A stretch of DNA of 64,000 nucleotides from Adineta ricciae (Eukaryota; Rotifera; Eurotatoria; Adinetida; Adinetidae). Below the pieces are notes generated by a model that was given only the letters and a program-made list of their open reading frames with translations, ran no database searches and was not told where the DNA came from. The position numbers were made by a program, and so were the translations under genes. The DNA lies in the NCBI GenBank assembly GCA_905250025.1, contig CAJNOJ010000085.1, positions 62,001 to 126,000 of the forward strand, given 5' to 3'. How positions within the stretch are numbered: position 1 is the first letter of the stretch; every line of letters starts with the position of its first letter. Positions 1-11,390 of the stretch are shown piece after piece.

Positions 1-44
1 TATTCATTGAAACGCAATACAATTATTCTTCTCCACTCATAACA

Positions 45-3000
45 ATGTTCAATTGTTTCAACGGTACGTATCTTATCGATAAAAAATTTCTCTCTGATTC
101 CATACACATATCTGTATGTAGAATATTGCAATTATATTACGAAGATAGGACTATCCACACATGTTTATATAGTAGATTAGTTCCTTGTCTGTTGAATGCG
201 CTTTTACCGCTTGCTGATTTTCAGTTGGATTAATGAGCTTCGAATAGAACCAGTTCTATCTCATTTATTGCTTTCTTTTCAGCCTTGATTCTTCTGCTGA
301 TGGTACTGTTGTCATTATGCGATCTGTCACCGATCAATGACAATAATAATCAACATCCAATCCAAATAACAAATAAACTTGTCAATCAATCCACTACGTC
401 TACTATTCTTAGGTATAGACGAAATCTCTGTCTTGTCTCGAATCCTTTCTAAAAGACAAAGACCTAACTCGAATATCGAGCTAATTGACAAACTACCTTG
501 ACGAAATATCATCACTGATGATGACGACAAGATCTTATCAAATGATGAGATTGATGTCTATCAATCTGAAGGTATTGACGATTTGACTTTTTCTTTTTTA
601 GTACTCTTGTTACGAACATGCAATGGATGAAAACATTAAAAAATCAAACGGAAGTCAGTGGCCAAACTGTCCTTCTTGAATGTCAAGTGAAATCTTTATA
701 TCCGGTAACATTCACTTGGTATCGGTACAATAATCCACTTGATAGAAAATATTTTACAGTCGATGAACACTTCTCTCGATCAAGGTAACGAAACATTTCG
801 AGTTTACGGAAAGAAAACATTACCGTGTTTAGTATTCGTCTGAAACATTTGAAAGAATCGCAAGCGGGATTTTATACGTGCGAAGCATCGAACGGTTTTC
901 AAACATTAACATCCACTGGTTTTGTTCGCGTGCAAAATCTCGGTAGAGTGGTTTCCTCTTCTTAATTTGCCTCTATTTTCGTTGTTTTGATTAATATAGA
1001 TATCGATCCAATTGATTTTCACGATGATGTGTTCGTAATTGATCTTTGCAATGAGATAAAAAAATGTGTTAATGAATTTTAGATTACCATCAGTTGAATT
1101 TCAACCTGAAATTGTCTCCCAACAAGAAGAACCCATCGATAAATTAAAATGTGAACTGTACTCAGGAAACATTTGTCGATCGATTATAGCGTCAAAATAT
1201 ATTTCAATAACAAATCTTGATCAGAAAGATATTGAACAAAATTTAGCTGATAATATCGAATTTCTGTCCGATGAATGTCGACAGTTTCTATTACCAATGG
1301 TTTGTTTATTTGTCTATCCTCTTTGCGATATTAATCAGGGAAATATTCGATCTATTTGTCGCAAATCTTGTTATCGCTTCCAGAAGAATTCTTGTATGTT
1401 ACGGTCTTCTAATCAAGGCGAACATCTTTATTCCAGTTGTGAGTTAAAATCTCATCACGAGAAAAAAAAACGAACAGATGACTCGAGGTAATTTCTTTAT
1501 TCATATAGTTCAAGTGTCGCACAATATACCAACGTGTGAAAATCTACCACCGTCAAGCGATGATGCATCGTGCGTTCAAATAGATGAATATCGAAATGGT
1601 AAATAAAAAGATAAGAGAATCCTTCATACTCTTTTTCACTTCTAGTTTCAATACCATCGAAAAATTCTTCGATTATTCGAAATTTACTGTTATCAGAGTC
1701 TCCGATCATCGTCTTTCTAACTGTCTTCTTACCTGCTATTTTCATCGGGTTACTGTTTCTCATCTTCTACTATCGCTGCTGTCATAAACGAAGTCACGAT
1801 AGTCATTCCTCATCGTATTCGACAACTATAACACCGATTAAAAAAACTTGTCATTTGCTAAATCCGATCCCATCGTCGGTATTTCATTCTTCGATTAATA
1901 TCATCCCAAATCATCACCATAATATTACTTCATCATCCTCGTCATCAACAAATACAAATCTGACAAATCTGCACTATCGTCAAGCATTACTTAAACCTGA
2001 CGTTCACACTCGACAAACACGTCTTCCTTCCGGCGATAATTCACTTTGTGAAATTTCACCGACTAACATCCGTTTCGTACAAGAAATCGGCGAAGGTAAA
2101 AACAAGCAATTGATTTACATCATCCAGCGCTTACTTTTTCATAGGTGAATTTGGACAAATCTTTATTGGCGAGTTTGTCAATAGTACGGACAAATGTATT
2201 ATTAAAACACTACAAAACGAAAGTATCAAACAAGATTATCTACGTGAAATCGAAAGTACGAGTTGATGTTGAGCTTCGAATATCTAAATGATTGCCTTTT
2301 AGTTTTTCATCATATTCATCATGTCAATATTTCTTGCTTGATTGGATTGTGTGTCCAACCAGATGATTCGTTTCCGTTAATGATATATGAATATTTAAAT
2401 AACGGAGATTTACATGAATACCTACTTTTACAACATTCGAAAACATTTGATCTAACAGATATTCTTTACATAGCGTTACAAATCGTCTCAGGAATGATAT
2501 ATCTAACCGAAAAGAAACTTTTACACAATGATTTATCAACCAAGAATATTCTCATTTCTGAACATATGGATATTAAAATAACGAACATTGCACGCTATCG
2601 TCGAAAATATCAACTGGATTATTACAAAATAGCCAATCGTTTATTACCAGTCAGATGGATGTCCATTGAATCATTGTTATCAGGTATTTATACCGAAATG
2701 TCCGATGTCTGGTCATTTGGTGTTTTACTATGGGAAATGTTTTCCTATGGTATGCAACCATTCTACGGACAAACAAATCCTGAAGTTATCGAAATGATAC
2801 GCGACAGAAAACTATTACCATGTCCAAACAACTGTCCAAAGAGGATCTATGCATTGATGTGTTCTTGTTGGGAAGAGATCATCGAACAACGACCAACATT
2901 TATCGAACTGATGCGACGATTACGACAGTTAGAAGAGAAATCGACGACGACGTCATCGATCGATGATGAATTGATTTCCGTTAATCAAACTGAAGAATCA

Positions 3001-3099
3001 GCTTCAATGACCAAACAAGTGACATTAATGCCTCCTAGCGAACGGACTGCTACACATTTGATGCTGGTCGATAGAAATAGTATTCGTCCAGAAGCATAA
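45..3099 (+). CDS. ROR: ROR-type receptor tyrosine kinase, kringle-less, probable pseudokinase
   Basis: Single-pass Wnt-receptor-type kinase, split by short introns. The first exon (45-63) joins 283-412 to give a clear signal peptide (MFNCFNALILLLMVLLSLCD). Next come an Ig I-set domain (about 602-942; Cys at 681 and 879, Trp at 717), a Frizzled cysteine-rich domain (about 1083-1600, ten Cys, starting CELYSG), a transmembrane helix (about 1705-1765) and a tyrosine kinase domain (about 2070-2940). The C-lobe is ROR-like (LLPVRWM, DVWSFGVLLWE, EVIEMIRDRKLLPC). The usual ROR kringle is absent: only about 20 residues separate the Frizzled domain from the membrane. The glycine loop GEGEFG, the lysine (CIIK) and the catalytic Asp (HND) remain, but DLG of ROR is replaced by NIA at 2584-2592, removing the metal-binding Asp. 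An in-frame TAA at 786 is avoided only if 785-802 is an 18-nt intron. Family assignment is firm; loss of catalysis is inferred. Confidence 0.88.
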
Positions 3100-3466
3100 G
3101 ACGCTTCGTTTTACTTTTCGAATCTCGGAACTTTTTATTGTAGTATAAAACTATTCTATGTATTTGTTCGTTTTAATGAATGTGTACTCAAAAACAAAAG
3201 AATCATATTGAAGAACTATCGAGATAGTTGAACTTCTTAACATTCATTGATTTCTTGCAGGCTATATTTATATGCTGTATGCAATTTGTCATTTCTGTTT
3301 CTATCTACAATACGGAGTCCTTCAGTGCGTAAGTGTACGTTTCGATGGCGTCATATAAAATATTTTCCATTTCGTTAACGAAGGGAAACATTTCAAATTT
3401 CGATTCGAATCGGGAAATTCAGTTTGTTGACCGGTCTTCCATTAACATGCATGTTTCGTTTTAGAT
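3100..3466 (+). promoter_or_regulatory. Intergenic region with TATA box and two 12-bp palindromes
   Basis: This is the 3' flank of the ROR gene and the upstream region of the next gene. A TATAAAA box lies at 3354-3360. Downstream are two perfect 12-bp palindromes, TTCGTTAACGAA (3371-3382) and CGATTCGAATCG (3401-3412), separated by 18 bp. A TTTTAG acceptor-like site ends two bases before the ATG at 3467. The promoter role is inferred from position. Confidence 0.4.
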
Positions 3467-4171
3467 ATGGGCACGAAAGATACACTATGTCAACATAGTA
3501 GCACTTCTGTCTGCCCCGATGTAAGTTATTCGAAGTGTCCACACTGTTTGCTTGATCTTTGTCTTGAACATGTTCTTGAACATCAACTACAAGTTCGTCT
3601 CGATTTTCATCAAATGATCGATCATATCAATCATCAAAAGTTAATCTCAAACGACCATTCAGTGATCAATGACATGAAAGCGAAAACGCTGGAAAAATTA
3701 GAAAATTGGAAGACGACCAAGATAGAACTTGTCATGTCCGTTTATCTGGTAGAACAAAGTCGCATCGAGAGTACTTGGACAGCAAGTATTGAGAGAAAGA
3801 CGAAGATCCAGAACAAAGTCTTTCAAGAATTGATCACCAATTCCAATGAAATCGAAAAGAAGAAAAATGTTCATCCAAATGATATCCTACAACTAAAAAA
3901 GAAGTTAAATGAACTAGCAGAAGCTGTACGAGAAATCGAACAGGACACAAATGTCAAGCTGACAGCTATTATGTCAAGTGTTCAACTTCCCGAAATTGCA
4001 AAACAATTGAAAACTCAAGAAACTCTCGAAATACTACTACAAGAATGTGAAAACAATTTAGATAAAAAAAATCGGATAATTCTCAAGCGAGAGAATGAAT
4101 GCCAATATTTGGAACAATTAATCATTGAGAAAGATGAAATAATTCATAAGCTGAAACAGAAACTTCGATAA
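3467..4171 (+). CDS. B-box-like zinc-binding, coiled-coil protein
   Basis: Intronless reading frame of 234 residues. Residues 8-40 hold a Cys/His pattern (CQH, CPD, CPHC, C-L-E-H, EH) like the B-box of TRIM proteins, though no RING precedes it. The rest, from about residue 60, is a long charged alpha-helical region (KTLEKLENWKT, QLKKKLNELAEAVREIEQD) of coiled-coil type, with no membrane segment and no C-terminal NHL or SPRY domain. The start is the first ATG after an acceptor-like TTTTAG. Similar short B-box/coiled-coil proteins in animals often act as scaffolds; here the function is unknown and the B-box call rests only on residue spacing. Confidence 0.6.
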   Translation: MGTKDTLCQHSSTSVCPDVSYSKCPHCLLDLCLEHVLEHQLQVRLDFHQMIDHINHQKLISNDHSVINDMKAKTLEKLENWKTTKIELVMSVYLVEQSRIESTWTASIERKTKIQNKVFQELITNSNEIEKKKNVHPNDILQLKKKLNELAEAVREIEQDTNVKLTAIMSSVQLPEIAKQLKTQETLEILLQECENNLDKKNRIILKRENECQYLEQLIIEKDEIIHKLKQKLR

Positions 4172-4909
4172 CCATAAACATTCCATCATGTGACAACGAT
4201 CGAACACGTCATAATGAGAAAAAGACAAAACTACTTTGCTTTTTGTTTGCAATGGTCTTCTTTGTACTCTGTTTGCACATCATTTTTATACAAAAAGTAA
4301 AGAGAAATGCTAAATGACATTGAATCATAGATTTTGATAGTGAACTGATACGAAAGTTGTGTATGTCTACGAGTGACATCTAGGCGATATTTGAAGGAGA
4401 TTCGTTATATGTACTTCCATCAGAAAATGGGAGAAAGAACAACTTCTTCTTCTTTTTCTTGTTTAAGAATTTGAATTGAAGTTGGTTAATTTTTCTTCCG
4501 AAAACACTTGATCGATTTTATCTGATCTGTTTTGGAATTTGTTTTAGGTTTTAACAACATTGCCATAAGTCAATTTGAACTCTCTTGGGAGAAGCTGCCT
4601 GACAAAAGCAACAGTCCTAATCATCAATAATGAGTTTAACAGAATCATTCATTGTCATATTTGTTTCGTTTTTTCTTCTAATTTAAATAAATCTACTTTC
4701 TTTCTTTGTATCCAATATATATAGAGATTGAAGTGAATGTACATTCTTCCCTTTGCCAATCTACGTCTTTCATTCAAAGGTACATCTATCAGCGTCCGGT
4801 GAACAAAAAAAAAGAATGAACTCTTAATATTCATTTTTCATTTCATCCTCTCTAATGTTAATCTTTTTTATTGTTTATTTAGACAGATTATCGATGAATT
4901 GATGTCACG
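4172..4909. other. Intergenic region, no gene seen
   Basis: AT-rich, with stops in all frames. It holds the 3' flank of the B-box gene (AATAAA-like signals near 4684) and the 5' flank of the FNBP4-like gene, ending with a TTTATTTAG acceptor-like site at about 4872-4882, 28 nt before the next ATG. Confidence 0.4.
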
Positions 4910-6280
4910 ATGAGTGAACTGCCTACAAAGAATCGAAATGATGATATCAATTCAAAAATTGCAGATTTTATGGCTGTATGTATTCGTACGTTTGTTTGTT
5001 GTATCTGTTCTGAATGATTTGCTTTCAAAAGGACATTGATGAAATCGTATGTGGTAAGAAAACAGATGCTCAACAGCCACAACAAGAAGAAGAAGAAGAA
5101 TCTGAGTGGAAACAATGTTTTGATGAAACATCGCAAACAGCCTATTATTGGAATACAAAAACGAATGAATGTTCATGGGATCCACCTCCAGTAGAATCAT
5201 CAACGTGAGCTTGATTTTTCGCAGATCGTTCTGCATTTAGTGTCTTTGTTTTTTATCGATTTAGGTCAACATCTATCGATGAAGAAACAAGTATAGTGAA
5301 ATTCTTTCGATTGTGACGTTTTATTATGTTGACTTGTTTTTAGAGAAAAGAGATCGAGAATTCGCGGCTGATACGAAGTTACCAAAGAAACTTAAGAAAC
5401 CAAAGCTTATAGCTGAATACACGTCATCCGAGAGTGAAAGTGATGAAGATGATATCGACGAACTTTTGGAAGAGGTACTTGATCAAAATGATAAAATGCA
5501 AAAGAACAAAATTCCACCAGTGGATCCATATCCATTATTCGAAGCTGATTGTCGAGCTGCCATTGCACGTCTCGTAGACTTAGGCGATAGATCAGCGGAG
5601 ATTTCAATTTTAAGAGTTCAATTAGAAGTGAGTGGTACCACTAAACTTTTTGCAAATGTGCTATTGTTAATGTTTTGGCTTTAGACTCGATTAGAAGACA
5701 CTCTTGCTGGTCATCTTACTAAATCCTATGCAGTTAGCAAATTAGACGAAGCACTTGTACAAATTGAAGAGTTAGAAAAGCTATATGTAACTACTAATCC
5801 ATTACCGTACGTGATAAATTTCATCAAAATGAATGCAATGCTCATGATTGATTGTAGAATGACCACAGAACCAGCAAAACCATCTTTAACAACCAGTGAA
5901 ATGGCACTTCTCCTGTCACTTCCTCCACCCCCACCACCGCCCAGCCCCCCACCACCCCCAATTTGCCCGCAGCTGTCATCGAACGAAAATGAAAAAGCTC
6001 TACAGATGTTCTATGCTCAACTTCAATCTGAACAAACTGAGCTACCACAATCACTGTTCACTTCTGACAAGGAAAAACCATCGATCGGTACCAAACCTGA
6101 CCATCATCATCATCATCACCATAAAGATAAAAAATCTGTATGTAGTGGAAGACAAATTTGTTGAATAATCGAATTCTGAATTTCTAGAAACCAGCGAAAA
6201 CATTGCCAACCGATCTTATTCAAAAATGGACACATGCACGGAACGAATTATGCGGGATACCTGACATAGACGATTCTTAA
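4910..6280 (+). CDS. FNBP4: FNBP4-like WW-domain protein
   Basis: Multi-exon gene starting MSELPTKNRN at 4910 and ending IPDIDDS at 6280. An acidic Glu run precedes a WW domain (about 5108-5190: EWKQCFDETSQTAYYWN, then NECSWDPP). After it come a basic patch (KLPKKLKKPK), an acidic Ser/Glu/Asp stretch, helical segments, a proline run (about 5921-5962) typical of SH3/WW ligands, and a His run (about 6101-6121). The C-terminal LIQKWTHARNEL resembles the conserved tail of formin-binding protein 4. In mammals FNBP4 binds formin-1 proline-rich regions and is nuclear; that role here is by homology. UCHL5 starts only 140 bp downstream on the same strand. Introns at 5206, 5293, 5627, 5805 and 6138 are all about 45-60 bp. 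Confidence 0.72.
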
Positions 6281-6420
6281 CGTGTCCATAGTTTTCGAAA
6301 TGTACACATATAGAAATATATACAACGAAGATTGTGAAACACATTGTGTTAACTTTGTTTTTTCTTCTTGTTTGTCGAATCATTCTAGATTATTTTTGAA
6401 TATTAGTCTTTGAGATAACT

Positions 6421-7918
6421 ATGGCATCAGGTGAATGGTGTTTAATTGAATCGGATCCAGGTGTTTTTACTGATCTTATTCATGGATTTGGTAGACAGAG
6501 ATATTGCGTATGAAAGATGTCCTATTTTCAATTGATTTAGGTGCTGAGGGTGTTCAAGTTGAAGAAATTTTCTCACTTGATGACGATAGTCTAGAACAGA
6601 TGAAGTAAACCGATTTCTTCTTCTTCTTCTTGTCGCCAAAAAAGAAACGATGATTCTCTATAGGCCATGTCATGGTTTAATTTTTTTATTTAAATGGCAA
6701 CAAACAGATGTACCAACTGAAAACCTGGTTAAAGATTCACGTCTCGATGAAATTTTCTTCGCTAGACAAGTAATTCAGATCCTGTTCTTCTCACCTTTCG
6801 TTCTCCATCCTATCCTCCCTAGGTTATAACAAATGCTTGTGCCACACAAGCTATCGTCTCCGTTTTATTGAATTGTACACATGAAGATCTAAAACTTGGT
6901 TCGACCCTGTCGGAGTTCAAAGAGTTTGCTCAAGCATTCGATCCTCAAGTGGGTTTGAATGAGCCGTGGATTCGTTTCAATTCTGATTTTCTCATTCACA
7001 GATGCGAGGTTTGACCTTATCAAATAGTGACAAAATTCGCGATGTGCACAATAGCTTCGCTAGGTTGCGTTTTTTGCCTATGGAAATTTGTATTCGATTG
7101 CTATGCTCTTTAGACAACAATTATTTGAAATGGATTCACGTGATGAAAAGAAAGATGAAGATGCTTTTCATTTTATCGCCTACGTTCCATTCAAAGGTAT
7201 TCATCAATTTTTAGAGATCAACTCAACTTTTAAATCTGAATCGTAGGTCGTTTATACGAACTCGATGGTTTACAAGAGGTGACAATGAAATACGAAATGA
7301 TTTTGATAGCTAGTGATCTTTAATTCAGGCTCCGATTGATCATGGTTCAATTCCAGAAGGTACTGAATGGACTGATGTTGCTCGACCAATCGTCCAACAA
7401 CGTATGCAAAAATACAGTGAAGGTGAAATTCACTTTAGTTTAATGGCTGTTATCAGCGAACTCCGTAGAAAATATGAACGCGAGTTAGAACGAGTGTTAA
7501 ATGGTAAGATACGTCTCTTCGGTATTCTTGTCCATAATGAAATTTCTGGAGTCATCTAGATTCTGCTATGACGGATGATGAAAGAAACGCCAAAACGTCC
7601 CATCTATCCATGCTCATTCAAGAAGAGGAACGAAAAAGAGAAGTCTATCGAGTTTGTTCCCTCGGTCGAGCTGTTTCTTGTGCTCATCAGTTGAGTTTGT
7701 TATAGACTGAAAATCTTCGTCGACGACATAATTGGTTACCATTTATTGTTGAACTTGTCAAAGCATATGCAACACAAGGAGTATTGGTATCGACCGTAGA
7801 AAAGGTTTGTTTAATTTGACAAAAGAAATCGGAAAAATTTCTTTTGTTTTCTACATAGGCTGTTGCAAAAGAAGCTGAGAAAAAACGTGAAACGGACAAG
7901 AAACGAAAGCGAATGTGA
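6421..7918 (+). CDS. UCHL5: Ubiquitin C-terminal hydrolase UCHL5/UCH37
   Basis: Cysteine protease that removes ubiquitin from chain ends; in animals it works at the 19S proteasome through ADRM1 and in the INO80 complex. It starts MASGEWCLIESDPGVF at 6421, immediately matching the family N-terminus. The UCH domain shows the oxyanion Gln and catalytic Cys (RQVITNACATQA, about 6768-6860), the catalytic His (DAFHFIAYVP, about 7160-7190) and Asp (LYELDGLQEAP, about 7255-7330). The C-terminal UCH37-like domain (NWLPFIVELVKAYA) and the basic tail KKRKRM are present, so the protein is complete and predicted active. At least eight short introns interrupt it. An acceptor-like CATTCTAG lies 28-36 nt before the ATG. 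A long antisense open frame over its 3' end is treated as chance. Confidence 0.93.
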
Positions 7919-8407
7919 TTGGGACGATGCATATGAAACTTTATTTTTACTATTTGTATTTCCTCGAGATAAAAGAAACTATTCAACCATTGTTTCATGA
8001 TAAAATAAAACCAGAAACTCGTCTTTTCCAGTGAATAGCACGTGTACTGATAAGGAGATATACAAATCTCGTTTGAACTCGAAGAAGTTTGTATTTGAAT
8101 CACGACGTTTTCTTTCCAACTTAAATTCTGCATACGTAATGATCGAACTTTTTTCCTGCTGTTAAAACAATGCCATTGCCTAATGGCAGAGTTCACTTGC
8201 AAAAATAAATAAATAGCGCTTTTGGCTGTGCCAACACACGATGTTTGAAGGAAAAATTCCCATACTAAGAGCGCGATTTCATAGTACATGCCTGCATTTC
8301 GCAACTGCAACTAACTGTATATGAGGGCGTCGAATCAAAGATGCCAATTGAAGCATTTATTCATTATAAACAAGACAATCTTCTCATTCCTCGGTTAAAA
8401 CACAATA
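7919..8407 (+). promoter_or_regulatory. Intergenic region with TATA box for the small secreted gene
   Basis: Mostly featureless AT-rich sequence. TATAAA at 8365-8370 lies about 40 bp before the ATG at 8408, a good distance for a core promoter with a short leader. A polyadenylation-like AATAAA for UCHL5 lies near 8003 (ATAAAATAAAACC). Confidence 0.45.
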
Positions 8408-8632
8408 ATGATTCTTAAACTGATATCCATTTTCTTCCTGATATTCAGTTTACTTGGTATGGTTCCAAAAACTGAAACAGGAGTAGTAACAGCATCTGTC
8501 TTGTATTACACATCCATGAGTCTTTGTACTATGGATACTGGAACCTTTGCCGGTTTCATGAGTGCTGGCCTGGCTACTACTACCAGTATAATTTATGGTA
8601 CAGCAGATGATGCAATTCTTTCTGGTCCATGA
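8408..8632 (+). CDS. Small secreted or membrane-inserted hydrophobic peptide
   Basis: Intronless 74-residue frame starting MILKLISIFFLIFSLLGMVP, a strong signal peptide with a likely cleavage site around residue 24. The mature part is short, rich in Ser/Thr/Gly/Ala, has one Cys (SLCTMD), and contains a second mildly hydrophobic stretch (FAGFMSAGLATTTSI). I recognise no family. A TATA box 40 bp upstream and a good ATG context (CACAATAATG) support expression. It could be a secreted peptide, or a two-helix membrane peptide if the leader is retained. Confidence 0.5.
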   Translation: MILKLISIFFLIFSLLGMVPKTETGVVTASVLYYTSMSLCTMDTGTFAGFMSAGLATTTSIIYGTADDAILSGP

Positions 8633-8943
8633 ATAATTTAGTACCTATTGCCTTATTTTTTATTGTCTTGTTTATAAACACTATTTCACTTCTTTTCTCG
8701 TTTGTTCATTTTGTTTTGTTTTGAATAATTTCCAAATAATATTCATTCTATCATTTTAACCAATGCTTTTATATTGAGGAGATGCATGAATGATTTTGTT
8801 TAATTGTGTCTCAATAATCGCACTCTGCGCCCACCCCGTCAAGGATAAAATATCTTATACACGGATTTGTTTTCGTTTCATGCACATCTTTTGATTATTC
8901 TTTTTTTCTTCTCAATCATCCATTGAATTTGCAGCTGTTTGAC
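8633..8943. other. Short intergenic region
   Basis: AT-rich 3' flank of the small secreted gene and leader of the methyltransferase gene. It ends with a TTTGCAG acceptor-like site nine bases before the ATG at 8944. Nothing else seen. Confidence 0.35.
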
Positions 8944-9833
8944 ATGAATACAGTTCAGCATCCTGACTCAGATGTTCCAATGAATCTCGAAGAATGCATC
9001 GAACATACAAACACAGCAAAATATTTATCAACACATGCATATTCAAAAATGGTACCGTCGTTCAAGTTTATCATTGAAAATCTCATTCGTATTATAAACG
9101 ATCATGACCATCGAATAGGAAATCAACGCGCATTGGAATTTGGTGATGGACCATGTCTTCTCACTTCATTTATCTTAGCTAAAAAGGTTCAATCGATTCG
9201 ATTCGCTGATCGCTCGCTAGAGAATTTAGCTGCTGTTCGAAACTGGATCAATCAAAAGCCAGATGCACACGATTGGAGTGATCTCTTCGATCGAGCCATC
9301 CATGAATATCATACACAAGTAAATTCGATTTGACAATCAAACACTGTCTTGTTTTTCTCTCCTATTTTTGTATACTGTAGACAGGTGATACGTCAGCAAA
9401 ACGATCACTTTGGGAGAACCGCTTGCGAGAAGCAATCGTCAATGGCGGATTGTTACAATTTAATGTTCGTGCTCACGATTGTCCTGTACTAAATGGCGAA
9501 CTCAATTATTACGACATCGTATCAAGCAGTATGTGTTTGGAAAGAGTTTGTTCGACACATCTCATTTACAAACAAACAATCAAGCAATTCTATGCACTTT
9601 TAAAAGAAAACGGGTTCATCATTCTGATGCACGAATTAAATCAGAGTTTCTATGTTGAAAATGAACATCGTCATCCGATTTTACCATTGAATAGAACCGT
9701 GGTTATTGAGGCTTTAACAGATGCAGGATTTGAAGATATTCATGATGAAACTCAAGATCAAGATGTCGATAATGTTGCAGACGGTAACGTGATAATGATC
9801 GTTACCGCCTTCAAACCACAGCAAAGCTCTTAA
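8944..9833 (+). CDS. NNMT/PNMT-family N-methyltransferase
   Basis: SAM-dependent methyltransferase of the nicotinamide/phenylethanolamine/indolethylamine N-methyltransferase family. There are two exons (8944-9318 and 9381-9833) around a 62-bp intron. Visible family features: motif I-like EFGDGPCLLTSFILA, a following acidic loop (IRFADRSLENLAAVRNWI), the family phrase HDWSDLF, the central strand YYDIVSSSMCLERVC, and the C-terminal ENGFIILMHELNQSFY followed by LPLNRTVVIEALTDAGF. I chose the ATG at 8944, directly after the TTTGCAG site, because the longer reading frame begins at a TTG. The substrate cannot be told from sequence. The methyl donor pocket looks intact, although motif I has GDGPC where GSGPT is usual. 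Confidence 0.8.
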
Positions 9834-11390
9834 GCGATCGCTTATTTTGTTTTACTTAGTATAGTTTGTAATCTGTAATCTAGCAAAGTAAATCGCACAT
9901 TTATTATTGGAATAAAACATTCTCAACGAAGATTATTTTCCATAGACATAAACTAATCGATGATAGATATCAAATTCTCGAATGAAGGTCTATTACATTT
10001 ATCTTCAATGTCAAATGTATCAAAATAGGAATATAATTCTAAACGAATGTGCTCGCGACAATTGATTTGTATCGTTAAAAGAGACACGACCGATCGCATG
10101 AGAAAAATTCTCCTCAGTTTATATAACAGTCGATGGAGGAAGAATCTCTACAAGGAAGACACACAAACGTTGGATGAAATTATTTTCTCTTTTGTGTTCC
10201 CTTGATGTGTTTCTGTCTCGATTGGCTTGATGAAGTGTTTTCATGCGCATGAAAATGAAAACGAAGGAATTAATAATTGATGAACAAACATTGAAGAGAG
10301 ACAGTGACATTGAGTGAGATAAGTCGATACACTCAGGTGTTTGTTGACTTGTTTATTCGATACATATTTCCTGTGCCATAGCGCGGAACATGTGTTATTA
10401 TTATTCAACATTGGCACGATCAAATAGAAGAGAGAAAGTTCGAGCAACACATTTTCATCGTATTATCACATAACAAATGATTATCTAAGAGTGTAACAGT
10501 TGCATTTCCGGTCGATTTCTTTTCATGTTGAGTAAATGAGTGAATTCGAAAGAGACGAACTTAAACTCTAATGAATCGAATTCGTCACACGTTAAACTTC
10601 ATCTATATAACTTCAACTTTTCTTCCATTTCTCCAAACATACATTACCTATCATTTTGAGAAGAAAGGTAAGAAGGTTGACCACTTCATCAAATTCACAC
10701 TACTTTGATACATTCTATCCATCGGCATCGATTGTAGTACTGGTATTGATACTCATTTCTTCTTTCACAAACAGGTTCCATTCTTTTGTTCATTTCTTCT
10801 TCTTTGTTGACTTAACTATGAAGTGGATTCGCTCTTTCTTGTTTAGTTCAAGGGTTGATCAGCGAATCTTTTGAATGAAATTGTATCTCGTGAGAATAAC
10901 AGAATAGTTCATATTCATATAGCTCATTCAAAACAAAAAATAGGGAAACTTGTTGTTTTCTTATTTTCGAATGAAACTTCTGATTATCAATGATTATCGA
11001 ACATATTGACCAATTCAATCTCTCCCCCTTCTCTTTCGCTTTCTGCCCAACGGGTGTGAAGTGACCTTCTTGTTTCATTCATATTTTTCTTGTTTGTTCG
11101 AAAAAGCAACTTGAAGATGATGACGTTGAGTGATTGAAATATATGCACGAGAAGAACAAGAAGAGAATAGCTACTGGTGACCATACATATCGGACAGATC
11201 GATGATAGAAGAAGTAATTGTCCTAGTATTAATAGCAAGCATTAGGAAGTTTTAATTTTCATCAGGGATAGAGCATCGCTTTCTTTTCTTTCATATATTG
11301 TCTAAGGATTTGAGTGTATTGAATTCGAAGGCTGTTGCAATCTGTTCTTACATCATGTTTCTTCTCACTTTTCAGATTGAATTCATCATC
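9834..11390. other. 1.5-kb intergenic region, no gene seen
   Basis: AT-rich. AATAAAAC near 9911 is a likely polyadenylation signal for the methyltransferase. Short open frames on both strands do not resemble proteins. Pyrimidine tracts and GTAAG-like donors (for example near 10668) suggest possible noncoding 5' exons of the protocadherin, which I cannot prove. The region ends in a TTTTCAG acceptor-like site 15 nt before the protocadherin ATG. Confidence 0.4.

Noticed and set aside
7687-8310. 207-codon open frame antisense to the UCHL5 3' end
   Set aside because: It overlaps proven UCHL5 exons on the other strand, has odd composition (Phe, Tyr, Cys, Ser) and no family resemblance. Probably a by-product of codon use on the coding strand.
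8923-8943. N-terminal extension of the NNMT-like protein
   Set aside because: The longer frame starts at TTG inside a TTTGCAG acceptor-like site; the ATG at 8944 is the natural start.
10119-11238. Several 60-80 codon minus-strand frames upstream of the protocadherin
   Set aside because: Low-complexity, no motifs, mutually overlapping; typical chance frames in AT-rich DNA.
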